64,000 nucleotides of DNA from Caulobacter segnis (GTDB taxonomy: Bacteria; Pseudomonadota; Alphaproteobacteria; Caulobacterales; Caulobacteraceae). Below, piece after piece: positions 34,103 through 43,313 of the stretch. The first letter of the stretch is position 1, and every line of letters begins with the position of its first letter. Under the pieces are notes generated by a model. It did no database searches. It was not told the origin of the DNA and worked only from the letters and a program-made list of their open reading frames with translations. The stretch lies in NCBI RefSeq assembly GCF_023935105.1, contig NZ_CP096040.1:2790001-2854000 (forward strand), written 5' to 3'. A program made the translations under genes and the position numbers.

Positions 34103-35056
34103 TCAGCCGCCACGCAAAACAATGGCGTCGCCGCTCTGGCTGACCTTGCCGTTGAAGGTCTGGGCGGCGGCCTCGGCGAAGCCTTCCGGGTCGTTGGTGA
34201 GGAACCAGCCGACGAAGCGCTCGTCGGCCAGACGCGCGTCGGCGACCTGGATCTTGCGGTCGTTGTAGCGATTGAACTCGGCGGCCGCCTCGGCCAGGGT
34301 CTGGCCGTCCAGCACGATCTGGCCGTCGCGCCAGGCCAGCTGCCGGGTGAGGTCGGTGTCGGCCTTGGGCGGCGAGATCATGCCGACGTCGTTGTCGGCG
34401 AACACCCGCTCGCCGGCGGCCACGCGGCGCGGCGGCGTGCGGCCGTCCTCGGTCCAGACCTCGACCACGCCCTCGGTGACCAGCACGTCGCTGCCGCCCT
34501 CGCGCTTGCGCACCGAGAAGGCCGTGCCGACCGCGCGCACCCGCACCGGGCCGCTCTCGACCACGAAGGGGCGCGAGGGATCCTTGGCCACGGCGAACCA
34601 CGCCTCGCCGCGCTCCAGCTTCACCGCGCGCAGCCGGGGCTGCATGCTGACCTCCAGCTCGGAGTCGGTGTTGATCGCCGCGACCGAGCCGTCGGCCATC
34701 GGCACGCGTCGGATCTCGCCCAGGACGGTGTCGTAGCGGCGGGCCAGCAGGCGCGGCGCGGCCACGGCCGCGACCAGGCCCGCGGCGAGGGCGCCCAGGC
34801 CCGCGATCACGCCCCGCCGGCGCACCACCGGCGTCGCGGCCGTCGCCGGCGCATCCTGGACGGCCAGGACGCTGGCGCGATCCATGTGCGTCCACGCGGC
34901 CTCGGCGCGGGCATAGGCGCCGACGCGCCGCCGGTCACCGATCAGCCACGCGTCGAGCGCGGCCCGGACGCCGGGATCCTGGCCGTGACGGTCGACGCGG
35001 ACCACCCACCGGGCGGCGTCCGCCTCGATGTCAGCGGCGCTTTCGCGTTCGACCAT
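34103..35056 (-). CDS. FecR-type anti-sigma factor
   Basis: The 317-residue protein has a cytoplasmic DUF4880-like N-terminus (ADAARWVVRVDRHGQDPGVR), a TM segment at about 85-105 (GVIAGLGALAAGLVAAVAAP) and a periplasmic FecR domain (MADGSVAAINTDSELEV; VRAVGTAFSVR). A C-terminal secretin/TonB short-domain-like region contains FNRYNDRKIQVADA. It transmits receptor occupancy to the sigma factor encoded just upstream, which its start overlaps by 26 bases. Confidence 0.9.
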   Translation of the reverse strand: MVERESAADIEADAARWVVRVDRHGQDPGVRAALDAWLIGDRRRVGAYARAEAAWTHMDRASVLAVQDAPATAATPVVRRRGVIAGLGALAAGLVAAVAAPRLLARRYDTVLGEIRRVPMADGSVAAINTDSELEVSMQPRLRAVKLERGEAWFAVAKDPSRPFVVESGPVRVRAVGTAFSVRKREGGSDVLVTEGVVEVWTEDGRTPPRRVAAGERVFADNDVGMISPPKADTDLTRQLAWRDGQIVLDGQTLAEAAAEFNRYNDRKIQVADARLADERFVGWFLTNDPEGFAEAAAQTFNGKVSQSGDAIVLRGG

Positions 35057-35612
35057 CGGTCTTCTCTCTGGCTCCGTTGGCCCGGGCGTGGGCGTCCTGT
35101 TCGGTCATGGCCGCGAGGATGGCGCGCAGCCCCCTCACCGCCTCGTTCTCGACCACGTGCTCGGTCACGCCCAGCCGCCGGGCGATCTCGCGCTGGGGCA
35201 CGCCCTCGATCTTGCGCATCTCGAAGATCCGGCGACAGCGCTCCGGCAGAGCCGCGATCAGCCCCCTCACCCGCTCCAGCTCGCGCCGGCCCGAGACGAT
35301 GCGCTCGGCCGACGGCTCTTCCAGCGCCAGGTCCAGCGACTCGATCTCGCTCACGGTCTCGATCCGGACCACGCGGGCGCGTCGGATCTGTTCCAGGGCG
35401 ACGCTGCGCGCGGCCTGGAAGAAATAGCCGCGCGGCTCATCGATATGCTCGATGTTGGTCAGGGCGGCCAAACGGCAATAGGTCTCCTGGATGATGTCAT
35501 CGACGTCCCCTGCCGCGGCGAACGAGCGCCGCAGCCAAGCGCGCACGGCGGCTTCATGGGGCAGGATCTCCCGCCCCAGCCAAGCCACGACGCGTGCGCG
35601 TCCTTCCGACAA
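35031..35612 (-). CDS. FecI-like ECF sigma factor
   Basis: The 193-residue ECF sigma factor has region 2 (DVDDIIQETYCRLAALTNIE) and region 4 (ALPERCRRIFEMRKIEGVPQ followed by EIARRLGVTEHVVEN). It starts at a TTG (35612) with ggagga 5 bases upstream; no better start is visible. It precedes and overlaps the FecR gene and should activate the receptor operon. Confidence 0.9.
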   Translation of the reverse strand: MSEGRARVVAWLGREILPHEAAVRAWLRRSFAAAGDVDDIIQETYCRLAALTNIEHIDEPRGYFFQAARSVALEQIRRARVVRIETVSEIESLDLALEEPSAERIVSGRRELERVRGLIAALPERCRRIFEMRKIEGVPQREIARRLGVTEHVVENEAVRGLRAILAAMTEQDAHARANGAREKTDGRTRKRR

Positions 35613-35814
35613 CGTTCCTCCGGCCTTGATCTATTGATCTTAACCCATCGCGATGCACGAGCCGCGAAATTCCGTCAAACAAAGTCGATGAACCCGCACT
35701 GAGCGAGCCCTCGGCCGGCGTCCGTCGGTCGGGTGGATGGGCAGAGGACGATAGGCTGACGCAGTTCCCAAGGCCGCCAGGCTTGGGATCGTTTCCTCGA
35801 AAGAGGCCTCGCCC

Positions 35815-37332
35815 CTACTTTACGGCGATGAAGATCGGGTTGGCGTAGAACCAGAGGTCCGACCAGGGGTCCTCGCCCAGCGGGTCCGGCAGCGGCTCGG
35901 CCTCGCCGCCGCCCGTTCCGCGCACCCGGACATAGGTGGGGCCGCGAACGTTCTTGAGGACGTGGACCATCGACAGCACCTCGCCCTCGCGCGCCCATGA
36001 GGTGGGGGTGAAGGCGCGGACGACGCGGGTCGAGGGATTGGCGTCGAGGGCGCGGTCGGCGGATGGCCCGGTGATGTCGCCCTGGATCAGGTCGATCCGG
36101 GCGACGCTGGGCGAAAGGCCGCCGAAGTTCTGGCCCGCCGGATCGCGCACCCGGATGACCACCGTGACGTCCGACCCCGCCGGAACCTCCAGGCGACCGC
36201 CGATCTCGGCCTTGGCGCCGCCGGCGCTGGCCGTGACGTCGACCTCCGAGACCAGGTCGCCCAGAGTCACGAAGATGCGGCCGTTGCGCAGACCGTCCAG
36301 CACGTCGTCATAGGTGTGGGCGGCCTTCACGTAGGTCTTGGAATATTGGCCGGGCCAGAAATCGTCGCCGCCGTCGGTGTAGTGGCGATGGGAGTCCGAA
36401 GTCGCTGTGACCCACCAGCCGCGCCCCTCGCCCAGCATGGCGTCCCAGAAGCCGCCCAGCTTGGCGGTCATCTGGTCGAAGCCGCCCATCGTCGGGGCGC
36501 GCGAATAACCGCCGCGATCGCCCTGGGGCTTCAGCGAACCGTCGGGCTTGAGGCTCGAGGCCTGGTGCCCGGGCGCGCCCTCCATGCCGACGGCGACGTC
36601 GGGGGCGGTGTCGTTCCAGTTGCGCAACTCGGACGGCGAGACCAGGCCGTAGCGGCCGACGCCGGTCGCGGACCGGGACGGATGGTTGGCGATCACCACG
36701 GGCGGCTTGGGCAGCGCCTTCATGTGGCGCAGCGCCTCCAGCATGAAGCCCTCCTGGTCGCGCGCCGGGTCAGCTGGCCAGGGTTCGCGCCGATTGTAGC
36801 GGCTCTCGATGCCGAACAGCGCGTCCCGTTCGTCCGCCGTGCGCGGCAAGATCAGGCTGGAGTGCTCGGCCGCTGGCGTATCCAGCTCCATGCCCCAGAA
36901 CTGCAAGACGCCGGGCGTCTCGCGCCGCGAGCGCACCAGCTCGGGATAGGCTTCGTCTCGGTTCAGCTTGGAATGGTTCGGACCGCCGTGGTCGGTGGCG
37001 ACCATCCAGGCGAGGCCGTACTTGGCGGCCATGCGGGCGTTGGTGGTGATCGGATTGCTGGCGTCGCCCGCCTTCACCAGAACAGGCGGCTGGGACGGGT
37101 CGGCGGCGGGCTTCACCGAAACGCTGAACCAGCTGTGGACATGATGGTCGCCAGCCAGCCAGCGGCGCTCCGAGGCCTTGGCGGGGCGCGCGGCGCGGTG
37201 CGCTGGCGCGACTGGTTGCACGGCGTGTCCGGGGTGAGCGAAGGCCGTCGTCGCGGAAGCCTCGGCCAAGAGGGCCATCGCCGCGACGGCGAGCGAAAGG
37301 CCCTGGCGTTTCTTTCGAGAGATCATGGACAT
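35815..37332 (-). CDS. Secreted PHP-domain metal-dependent protein
   Basis: This roughly 505-residue protein has a signal peptide (LSLAVAAMALLAEASATTAF). It carries PHP-type metal motifs: GDHHVHSWFS, VATDHGGPNH, VIANHPSRS and TATSDSHRHY. Such secreted PHP proteins are presumed phosphoesterases. I take the ATG at 37332, with aggac 6 bases upstream; a GTG at 37338 and an ATG at 37326 are alternatives. A promoter-like block shared with the second sigma-factor gene lies directly upstream at 37341-37363. It follows a TonB receptor, so it may act on the imported ligand. Confidence 0.8.
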   Translation of the reverse strand: MSMISRKKRQGLSLAVAAMALLAEASATTAFAHPGHAVQPVAPAHRAARPAKASERRWLAGDHHVHSWFSVSVKPAADPSQPPVLVKAGDASNPITTNARMAAKYGLAWMVATDHGGPNHSKLNRDEAYPELVRSRRETPGVLQFWGMELDTPAAEHSSLILPRTADERDALFGIESRYNRREPWPADPARDQEGFMLEALRHMKALPKPPVVIANHPSRSATGVGRYGLVSPSELRNWNDTAPDVAVGMEGAPGHQASSLKPDGSLKPQGDRGGYSRAPTMGGFDQMTAKLGGFWDAMLGEGRGWWVTATSDSHRHYTDGGDDFWPGQYSKTYVKAAHTYDDVLDGLRNGRIFVTLGDLVSEVDVTASAGGAKAEIGGRLEVPAGSDVTVVIRVRDPAGQNFGGLSPSVARIDLIQGDITGPSADRALDANPSTRVVRAFTPTSWAREGEVLSMVHVLKNVRGPTYVRVRGTGGGEAEPLPDPLGEDPWSDLWFYANPIFIAVK

Positions 37333-37340
37333 GGACACGT

Positions 37341-37363
37341 CCTAGCCAGCGGTTGTGACAGTT
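37341..37363 (-). promoter_or_regulatory. Promoter-like block shared with the second sigma gene
   Basis: Read on the minus strand, AACTGTCACAA, six bases, then GCTAGG. The same two elements with identical 6-base spacing occur upstream of the sigma gene at 41928-41950. The position a few bases before the start codon suggests a near-leaderless transcript. Confidence 0.5.
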
Positions 37364-37443
37364 GCGTCGCGAGGCTTGGACGACGCTGGCCCGCGCGGCG
37401 AAGCGCGGGCCAGTCCGAGCGCGACGGCTGGGCTGAGAGCCGG

Positions 37444-40335
37444 TTAGAACTTGGCCCGTAGGCCGAAGCTCACGGTGCGGCCATAGTTGGTGTAGCCGCC
37501 GAACCATCCGCCCTTCACGTACTGCCACTGGGAGGCGTTCGTCAGGTTCTGCGCCTCGATCGCCGCGGTCAGCTGCGACGTGATCTTGTAGCTGACGCTG
37601 GCGTCCAGCGAGCCGAATGCGCTGTCGTTCAGCGCCGACAACCCTGCCCCGCCGACGTCCTGCAAGACGTCGTCGACCCAGCTGTAGCTGGCGCGCGCGG
37701 CGAAGCGGTCCTTCTCGTAGAAAGCCGTCACGTTGAAGCTGTTCTTGGCGACGTTGACCATCTCGTCCTTGAGGGTCGGCGAGTAGGTCGCTTCGGTGTC
37801 GGTGTAGGTGTAGTTGGCCAGGAAGCCCAGGCCGTCGAACGGGGCCGGCAGGGCCTTGAACAGGTGCTGGTAGGCCAACTCGACGCCCTTGATCGTCGCC
37901 TTGCCGCCGTTGGTCGGCGAGGTCAGCTGATAGGTCAGGCCGTCGACGACGATGTTGGTCGTCTGGCTGTAAACGAAGGTGGTGATGTCCTTGTAGAAGG
38001 CGCCGGCGACCAGGGCGCTGCCCGGGGCGAAGTACCATTCCAGGGTCGCGTCATACTGCCAGGCCTCGAACGGCTTGAGCTGAGGATTGCCGCCCACCGC
38101 GGTCAGTTGCACGCCCGAGGAGTTCAGCGTCAGGCGCGGCGCCAGGTCGGCCAGCGACGGCCGGGTGATCACCTTGGCGGCGGCGACGCGGGCCTGCAGG
38201 GTGTCGGTCAGTTCCAGGGCGAAGTTGGCCGTCGGCAGCACGTCGGTGTAGGTCTTTTCGTATCGCACCGGGATGGCCGCCGAGCCGGTGTCGGCGTGGC
38301 CGGACGAGATCTGCTTGGTCTGGGCGATCCGGACGCCGACCTGGCCGCGCAGCGGGGCCTCGAACAGGCGGGAGTCGATGTCGCTCAGGGCGTAGCCCGC
38401 GGCGATGTCCTCGGACACGTGATACGAGTTGCGCTGATCGGCCCGCGCCGTGCCCTTCTGGTTCGGGTCACGCAGCGTCCAGAAGGCGGCCGGGTCGGGC
38501 ATGACCCAGGTCCTGGGCAGGGTCCCATCGACCTCGCCCAGGAAGTCGCTGACCGGGAACGGGTCGAAATATTCGGCTCCGAAGAACTTGCCTGCCAGAT
38601 TGGTGGTGTAGTTGATGTCGGCGCGATTGTACGAGCGCGAGCGCTCGCGGTACTTCACGCCGAACTGCAGGCGGCTGAGCGGGCCCCAGGCGACCGGCCG
38701 TTCAGCGTCGAACTGCAGGGCGGTCTCGTCATCGGTGGCGTCGTTGACGCGCCACTCGATGCGGCGGAACGGCAGCAGGGATGGATTGTTGAAGTCCGTC
38801 GTCAGCAGTTGGACGCTGGGGATACCGTCCTTGGCCCGCGTCATCGAGAAGGCCGTCTGGCCGATAGCGCCCTGCAGGCGCGTGCGGGTGATCGGCTTGG
38901 ACGTCTCGGAATAGGCGCGCGCATAGGCCAGGTCGGCCGTGAGGGTCCAGTCCTCGAGCTTCTGGCGGATCTTGCCGGCGACCATCAGGTTGTCGTGCGC
39001 CAGGTCGCTGACCTCGCGGCCGATCTGGCTGGTGGAGGTCACCGTGCCGCCGACGAGCGTGCCATCCTTGACCACCGCCGTGCCGGCGACCAGGCTCGAG
39101 GCGGTCTGGTCGGCCGAATAGGTCAGCTCGTCATAGTGGTCGTCCAGCTTGGTGTAGCTGGCGTCCAGCGTGATCTCGGTCTCGTCGCTGGGGCGGTACT
39201 GGGCCGAAAGCACCAGACCCTTACGCTCCCGGTCTTCGCGCTCCAGCGTCGGACGGATCGCGAGGGGATAGAGGTTGATCCCCTGGGCGATGAGCGTGCG
39301 GCCCAGGCTGGTGGTCGGATCCGAATAGCTCCAGCCCACGCCGGTGATGCGGTCCTGGCGCAAGGTGCGCTGGTCGTAGACCGCGGCCGCCAGAACGCCG
39401 AAGGTGCCCGCCGCATTGGTCCAGCTGGCCAGGCCCGACAGGCGCGGATCGGTCTTGCCGGCCAGCTCCGGGCGGCTGGCGGTGGCCGACAGCGCCAGGG
39501 TGGTGCGGCCAAGGTCCAGCGGACGGAACGTCTTGATATCGACGACGCCGCCAATCGCCCCCTCGTCCAGCGAGGCCAGCGGCGTCTTGCCCACCTCGAC
39601 TCCGGCCACCAGTTCGGACGGCAAGGTGTCGAAGCGGAATTGGCGGCCGCTCTGGCCGCTGTCGCGCATGTTCTCGTTCACCGCGGCGCTGCGGCCGTTC
39701 AGGGTGACGATCTGGAAGTTGGGGCCCAGCCCCCGGACGCGCACGAACAGGCCCTCGCCCCGGTCGCGGGTGATGGCCACGCCTGGCACGCGCTGCAGGG
39801 CCTCGGCGATGTTGTTGGACGGGAACTTGCCGATGTCCTCGGCCGAGATGGCGTCGACGACGTTGGCGGCCTTGCGCTTTTCCGACAGGGCGCGGGCCAG
39901 GGAGTTGGCGAAGCCGCCGGTGACGACCAGTTCCTCGACCGTGGCGGGCTCTTCCTGGGTCGGCGCGACCTCGGCCCGCGCGATCGGCGCGGCGATGGGC
40001 GCTGGCGCGGTGGAAACGCGCTGGGCGGCCGGGCGCAGGATCGCGGCTCCGCCATTGCGCACGAAGGTCAGGCCCGTGCCACGCAGCAGCTCGGCCAGAC
40101 CGCGTTCGGCGTCGAACTGGCCGCGTACGCCTCCCGTGTGCTTGCCGTTCAGCAGCACCGGATCGGCCAGCACCTGAAGGCCGGTGGCTCGCGAGAAGCT
40201 GGGCAGGGCCGAGGCCAGGTCACCGGCCGGAATGGCCAGGGTCGGCTTCTCGGGCGGCGCGGCCACGGCCGGGCTCGTCGCCAGCAGCGCGGCGGCCGAT
40301 GCCGAGGCCAGCCAGGTCCAGGTCTTCGCAGTCAT
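37444..40335 (-). CDS. TonB-dependent receptor with STN signalling domain, locus 3
   Basis: The 963-residue protein begins with a signal peptide (LASASAAALLATSPAVAAP), then an STN domain (LAIPAGDLASALPSFSRATG; RGLAELLRGTGLTFVRNGGA). The plug contains GISAED-type text (VDAISAEDIGKFPSNNIAEA) and FVRVRGLGPNFQIVTLNGRS, and a barrel ends VSFGLRAKF. The STN domain fits the FecR/sigma pair encoded just upstream at 40439-41865. It is followed by the PHP-domain gene. Confidence 0.93.
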   Translation of the reverse strand: MTAKTWTWLASASAAALLATSPAVAAPPEKPTLAIPAGDLASALPSFSRATGLQVLADPVLLNGKHTGGVRGQFDAERGLAELLRGTGLTFVRNGGAAILRPAAQRVSTAPAPIAAPIARAEVAPTQEEPATVEELVVTGGFANSLARALSEKRKAANVVDAISAEDIGKFPSNNIAEALQRVPGVAITRDRGEGLFVRVRGLGPNFQIVTLNGRSAAVNENMRDSGQSGRQFRFDTLPSELVAGVEVGKTPLASLDEGAIGGVVDIKTFRPLDLGRTTLALSATASRPELAGKTDPRLSGLASWTNAAGTFGVLAAAVYDQRTLRQDRITGVGWSYSDPTTSLGRTLIAQGINLYPLAIRPTLEREDRERKGLVLSAQYRPSDETEITLDASYTKLDDHYDELTYSADQTASSLVAGTAVVKDGTLVGGTVTSTSQIGREVSDLAHDNLMVAGKIRQKLEDWTLTADLAYARAYSETSKPITRTRLQGAIGQTAFSMTRAKDGIPSVQLLTTDFNNPSLLPFRRIEWRVNDATDDETALQFDAERPVAWGPLSRLQFGVKYRERSRSYNRADINYTTNLAGKFFGAEYFDPFPVSDFLGEVDGTLPRTWVMPDPAAFWTLRDPNQKGTARADQRNSYHVSEDIAAGYALSDIDSRLFEAPLRGQVGVRIAQTKQISSGHADTGSAAIPVRYEKTYTDVLPTANFALELTDTLQARVAAAKVITRPSLADLAPRLTLNSSGVQLTAVGGNPQLKPFEAWQYDATLEWYFAPGSALVAGAFYKDITTFVYSQTTNIVVDGLTYQLTSPTNGGKATIKGVELAYQHLFKALPAPFDGLGFLANYTYTDTEATYSPTLKDEMVNVAKNSFNVTAFYEKDRFAARASYSWVDDVLQDVGGAGLSALNDSAFGSLDASVSYKITSQLTAAIEAQNLTNASQWQYVKGGWFGGYTNYGRTVSFGLRAKF

Positions 40336-40438
40336 GTCGTCATCCCCGAATTCACGGCGCTCGACGCCGGTTCGGCGGGGAAGACGCTGGCGGCGGCCAG
40401 ATCCGGACAGGGATTTTTGTGAAGTTTCCGCGACGTGC

Positions 40439-41362
40439 TCAGCGCGACAGCACCAGACCGTCCGGCGTCTGACGAACCGTGAAGCCGTGCATCAGGGCCA
40501 GATTGCGCACCAGGGCCTGCGGCTCGTCGAGGCGGAAACGGCCCACCACCCGCTGACGACCCAAGCTCGGATCGGCGATCTTGATCGGCGTGGCCGACGC
40601 GCGGTTCAGGCGCTCGACCAGCCGCGCCAGGGTCACTCCATCTGTCTCCAGCCATCCCGAGCGCCAGTCGTCGGCGTGGAGGTCGAACGCGCGAACCGCC
40701 GACAACCGGCCCTCCTTGGCGAAGGCGCGCTGACCCATCGTCAGCTCGGCGGTGCGATGGATCAGCCCCGTCGGGGCCAGCCGTACGCGGCCGCGTCGCA
40801 CCGAAAGCTCCAGGCGGCCATCGCCGCGCTCGAGGTCGAAGGCGGTGCCCAGCACGCGGGCCGATCCCTCGGGCGCCTTGACGGTGAACGGCCGTCCCGT
40901 GTCGTGGGCGACGTCGAAGAAGGCCTCGCCGCGCACAAGCTCCACCTGCCGGCGCCGGGTTCCCAGGCGCACGTCCAGGCGCGTGGCGCCGTCCAAGGTG
41001 ACCCGCGTGCCATCGGCCAGGGTCGCGACACGCTGCTGGCCCGGCGCCGTTTGCAGCACGACCGGCGTGACGGTCATCAGTTGCGCTTGCGGCCAGACGG
41101 CGAAGGCGGCCAGGCCGCAGGCCACGATACCGCCGGCGAGCGCCACCCAACGCCCGACGCCGCGCGCGACGCCGCGCCGTTGCTCGCTCAGGCGCATCGC
41201 CTCGGCCAGGGCCGGATCCTGGCTGGCGCGCCAGACCTGATCGAAGGCTTGGGCGTGTGTCGGGTCGGCCGATTTCCAGGTCTCGAAGGCCGCGTCGTCA
41301 CGGTCGGCGGCGTCCAGGCGCCGGGCGGCCCAGAGGGCGGCTTGCTGGCGGGCGCGGCTCAT
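40439..41362 (-). CDS. FecR-type anti-sigma factor
   Basis: This 307-residue protein has an N-terminal cytoplasmic domain (RQQAALWAARRLDAADRDDA), a TM segment near residues 70-90 (VALAGGIVACGLAAFAVWPQ), a FecR domain (LADGTRVTLDGATRLDVRLG; VLGTAFDLERG) and a C-terminal short domain (ATPIKIADPSLGRQRVVGRF). It overlaps the sigma-factor gene by four bases. Confidence 0.9.
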   Translation of the reverse strand: MSRARQQAALWAARRLDAADRDDAAFETWKSADPTHAQAFDQVWRASQDPALAEAMRLSEQRRGVARGVGRWVALAGGIVACGLAAFAVWPQAQLMTVTPVVLQTAPGQQRVATLADGTRVTLDGATRLDVRLGTRRRQVELVRGEAFFDVAHDTGRPFTVKAPEGSARVLGTAFDLERGDGRLELSVRRGRVRLAPTGLIHRTAELTMGQRAFAKEGRLSAVRAFDLHADDWRSGWLETDGVTLARLVERLNRASATPIKIADPSLGRQRVVGRFRLDEPQALVRNLALMHGFTVRQTPDGLVLSR

Positions 41363-41865
41363 CGGCGCCCTCCTCCGACGCGCCGCTCGGCCCGCGCGAT
41401 CTCACGATGCAATTGCTCCAGCGCTCGCGCCACGTGCTTTTCGATCGCCGCCTCGCTGAGACTGAGATCCTCGGCGATCTGGCGCGGCGAGTGGCCGTGC
41501 AGCCGGCGGCGGATGAAGACGTCGCGACGCAACGGCGGCATGGCGTCAAGCGCCTTGCCGAAGACCTCGACCTTCTGGCGATGCATCAGAATCTGCTCCG
41601 GCGCGGGGGCTTGGCAGGGAATGTCGTCGTTCAGCGCCTGGGCTGGTCGCCGGCTCGCGCGGCGGAAATGGTCGCGCACCAGATTCAACGCGATGCGATA
41701 GCCCAGAGCCGCGCGATCGACGATGGTCTTCGCCTGCTCGTAGGCCAGCAGCCGCTCGAAGGTTTCCTGCACCAGATCCTCGGCGGCCGCCGGATCGCGC
41801 GTTCGACGGACGATGAACTGATAGAGATCGCGCCGCTGCGCGCGCAGGCTGGCCAGGTCGCTCAT
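41359..41865 (-). CDS. FecI-like ECF sigma factor
   Basis: The roughly 168-residue ECF sigma factor has region 2 (AAEDLVQETFERLLAYEQAK) and region 4 (MPPLRRDVFIRRRLHGHSPR then QIAEDLSLSEAAIEKHVAR). An upstream GTG at 41910 would add 15 basic residues; it lies about 18 bases after a GCTAGG element. I take the ATG at 41865 because region 2 follows at the usual distance, but neither start has a strong Shine-Dalgarno. It forms a cascade with FecR and the STN receptor downstream. Confidence 0.88.
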   Translation of the reverse strand: MSDLASLRAQRRDLYQFIVRRTRDPAAAEDLVQETFERLLAYEQAKTIVDRAALGYRIALNLVRDHFRRASRRPAQALNDDIPCQAPAPEQILMHRQKVEVFGKALDAMPPLRRDVFIRRRLHGHSPRQIAEDLSLSEAAIEKHVARALEQLHREIARAERRVGGGRR

Positions 41866-41927
41866 CGGAGCTTTTTCTGGCCCACGGGGGCGACGGGACT
41901 TGGAGGCCACGGCGGCATGCCTCGGCG

Positions 41928-41950
41928 CCTAGCATGGGTTTGTGACAGTT
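41928..41950 (-). promoter_or_regulatory. Promoter-like block upstream of the second sigma gene
   Basis: Read on the minus strand, AACTGTCACAA, six bases, then GCTAGG. The elements and spacing are identical to those before the PHP gene (37341-37363), suggesting that both belong to one sigma regulon, possibly that of the sigma factor itself. Confidence 0.5.
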
Positions 41951-42009
41951 CAGCCAGGCCTTAGGGGGCGACAGGGCCGGCGCCGAGGCTGTTCTGGCCA
42001 TCACGTTCC

Positions 42010-42069
42010 TCAGAAGCGCCCGAATGCTAGGGCGACCTTGGCGCGCAACGAGAGCTCACTATAGCGGAA
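42010..42069 (-). pseudogene. Possible C-terminal remnant of a TonB receptor
   Basis: Twenty codons read FRYSELSLRAKVALAFGRF and stop. Alternating residues and a terminal Phe match the last beta strand of TonB receptors in this window (for example VSFGLRAKF). No barrel sequence precedes it, because a TAA and the LacI gene end lie immediately upstream. It is short, so the call is tentative. Confidence 0.4.
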
Positions 42070-42073
42070 TTAG

Positions 42074-43102
42074 TCACCGGCCATTCTTGCGGGGGTCGTC
42101 CATGGCGGGGCCGACCGACTTGCCGTGGACCAGCGTCAGGTCGATGCGCTCGTGTGGCCAGCTCGCCCGCGCGCCGCTGATCATGTCCAGCAGCCGTTCG
42201 GTCACGGCCTGAGCCATGTCGACCAGCGGTCGCCGGATGGTCGTCAGCGCCGGGGTGATCATCGAGGCGATGTCGCTGCCGTCGAAGCCAGCCAGTGAAA
42301 GCTGGCCCGGAACGGACACGCCGCGTTCGCGGGCGATCTTGGCCACGGCGGCGGCCATGATGTCGTTGGCGGCGAAGATCGCCGTCGGCGGCTGATCCAG
42401 CGACAGCAGCGCTTCGGCCGCGGCCGCGCCGCTGTCGAAACCGTAGTCTCCCTCGCGCCGGTAGGCTTCTGGCATGCTCCCGCCGATGCCTTCGAGAAAG
42501 CCGGCCTTGCGTTCCTGGGCCGACCGGAAATGCGCCGGACCTTCGATCATGGCGATCCGACGATGACCCAGTTCCAGCAAGTGCTGGCCCAGGGCTCGCG
42601 TCGCGCCCCGTTCGTTGCTGACCAGCATGCAGGGATATTCGGGCAGCGACACCGACGCGATCCCGACCGATGGCACGCCCAGGCGCGTCAGCCGCTCGGG
42701 AATGGCGGCGATCTCGGACGTCGGCGGCAAGACGATCAGCCCGTCCACGCGCGAGCGCCGGACGAAGTTCTCGATGTCGGACGCGATGTCCGGATTGGCG
42801 AAATGCACCGGGCGGACGACCAGCTCGTAGCCGTGCGAGGAACAGGCCTCGACGATGCCGCGCTGCAGAGCGCCGATCACGTGGGCGTTGGGATCGTCCT
42901 GGACCATGGCGATCAGGAACGACCGGCCCGAAGCCAGGGCCCGCGCCCGGGTGCTGGGGCTGTAGCCGAGGCGCTCGATGGTCTCGAGCACGGTCTTGCG
43001 GGTCTCTGCGCCGACATGGGGCGACTCGTTGAGGACGCGGGAGACGGTGCGAATCGACACGCCCGCCGCCAGCGCGACATCGTCGATTGTCACGGACAGC
43101 AC
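42074..43102 (-). CDS. LacI-family transcriptional repressor 1
   Basis: From a GTG at 43102 the protein has 342 residues: an N-terminal helix-turn-helix (TIDDVALAAGVSIRTVSRVL) and a hinge, then a periplasmic-binding-protein-like effector domain with VDGLIVLPPTSE, TAIFAANDIMAAAV and LAGFDGSDIASMI. I prefer this GTG (gggga 9 bases upstream) to an ATG at 43234, because LacI proteins start a few residues before the HTH and the extension crosses the operators. It is divergent from the GH28 gene and should bind the three 14-bp sites between them. Confidence 0.88.
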   Translation of the reverse strand: MLSVTIDDVALAAGVSIRTVSRVLNESPHVGAETRKTVLETIERLGYSPSTRARALASGRSFLIAMVQDDPNAHVIGALQRGIVEACSSHGYELVVRPVHFANPDIASDIENFVRRSRVDGLIVLPPTSEIAAIPERLTRLGVPSVGIASVSLPEYPCMLVSNERGATRALGQHLLELGHRRIAMIEGPAHFRSAQERKAGFLEGIGGSMPEAYRREGDYGFDSGAAAAEALLSLDQPPTAIFAANDIMAAAVAKIARERGVSVPGQLSLAGFDGSDIASMITPALTTIRRPLVDMAQAVTERLLDMISGARASWPHERIDLTLVHGKSVGPAMDDPRKNGR

Positions 43103-43177
43103 CGCGCCAAACTCCCCTCGTCCCAACGCGAAACCTCCCTGTTCCCAGCATGTGGCATACAACGGCATTTGTATGAT

Positions 43178-43233
43178 TGCTAGCGTTGGCAAATCGTCTG
43201 CCAGCGCTGGCATTTTTGATGCTACCGCTACCA
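43178..43233. promoter_or_regulatory. Three LacI-type operators spaced 21 bp
   Basis: TGCTAGCGTTGGCA (43178-43191), the perfect palindrome TGCCAGCGCTGGCA (43199-43212) and TGCTACCGCTACCA (43220-43233) start exactly 21 bp apart, two helical turns. They lie between the divergent lacI-type gene and the GH28 gene, so all three faces align. The CG-centred 14-mer resembles, from memory, the xylose operator of Caulobacter. Confidence 0.75.
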
Positions 43234-43313
43234 TTTGTCATTGACTCCACCCTGGGTGCGGCGCTTTTCTCTCGCTCAACGGCCTGCGGCAGACGGGTTT
43301 GGGGAGCGCCAGG

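Noticed and set aside
38000..40422. Very long plus-strand frames opposite the TonB receptors
   Set aside because: They are antisense shadows caused by high-GC codon bias; their Gln/Arg/Gly/Val-rich text has no domain.
43156..43175. catacaa/ttgtatg inverted repeat before the triple operator
   Set aside because: Real and perfect, but unlike the three LacI sites and without a second copy in the window, so not called as an operator.
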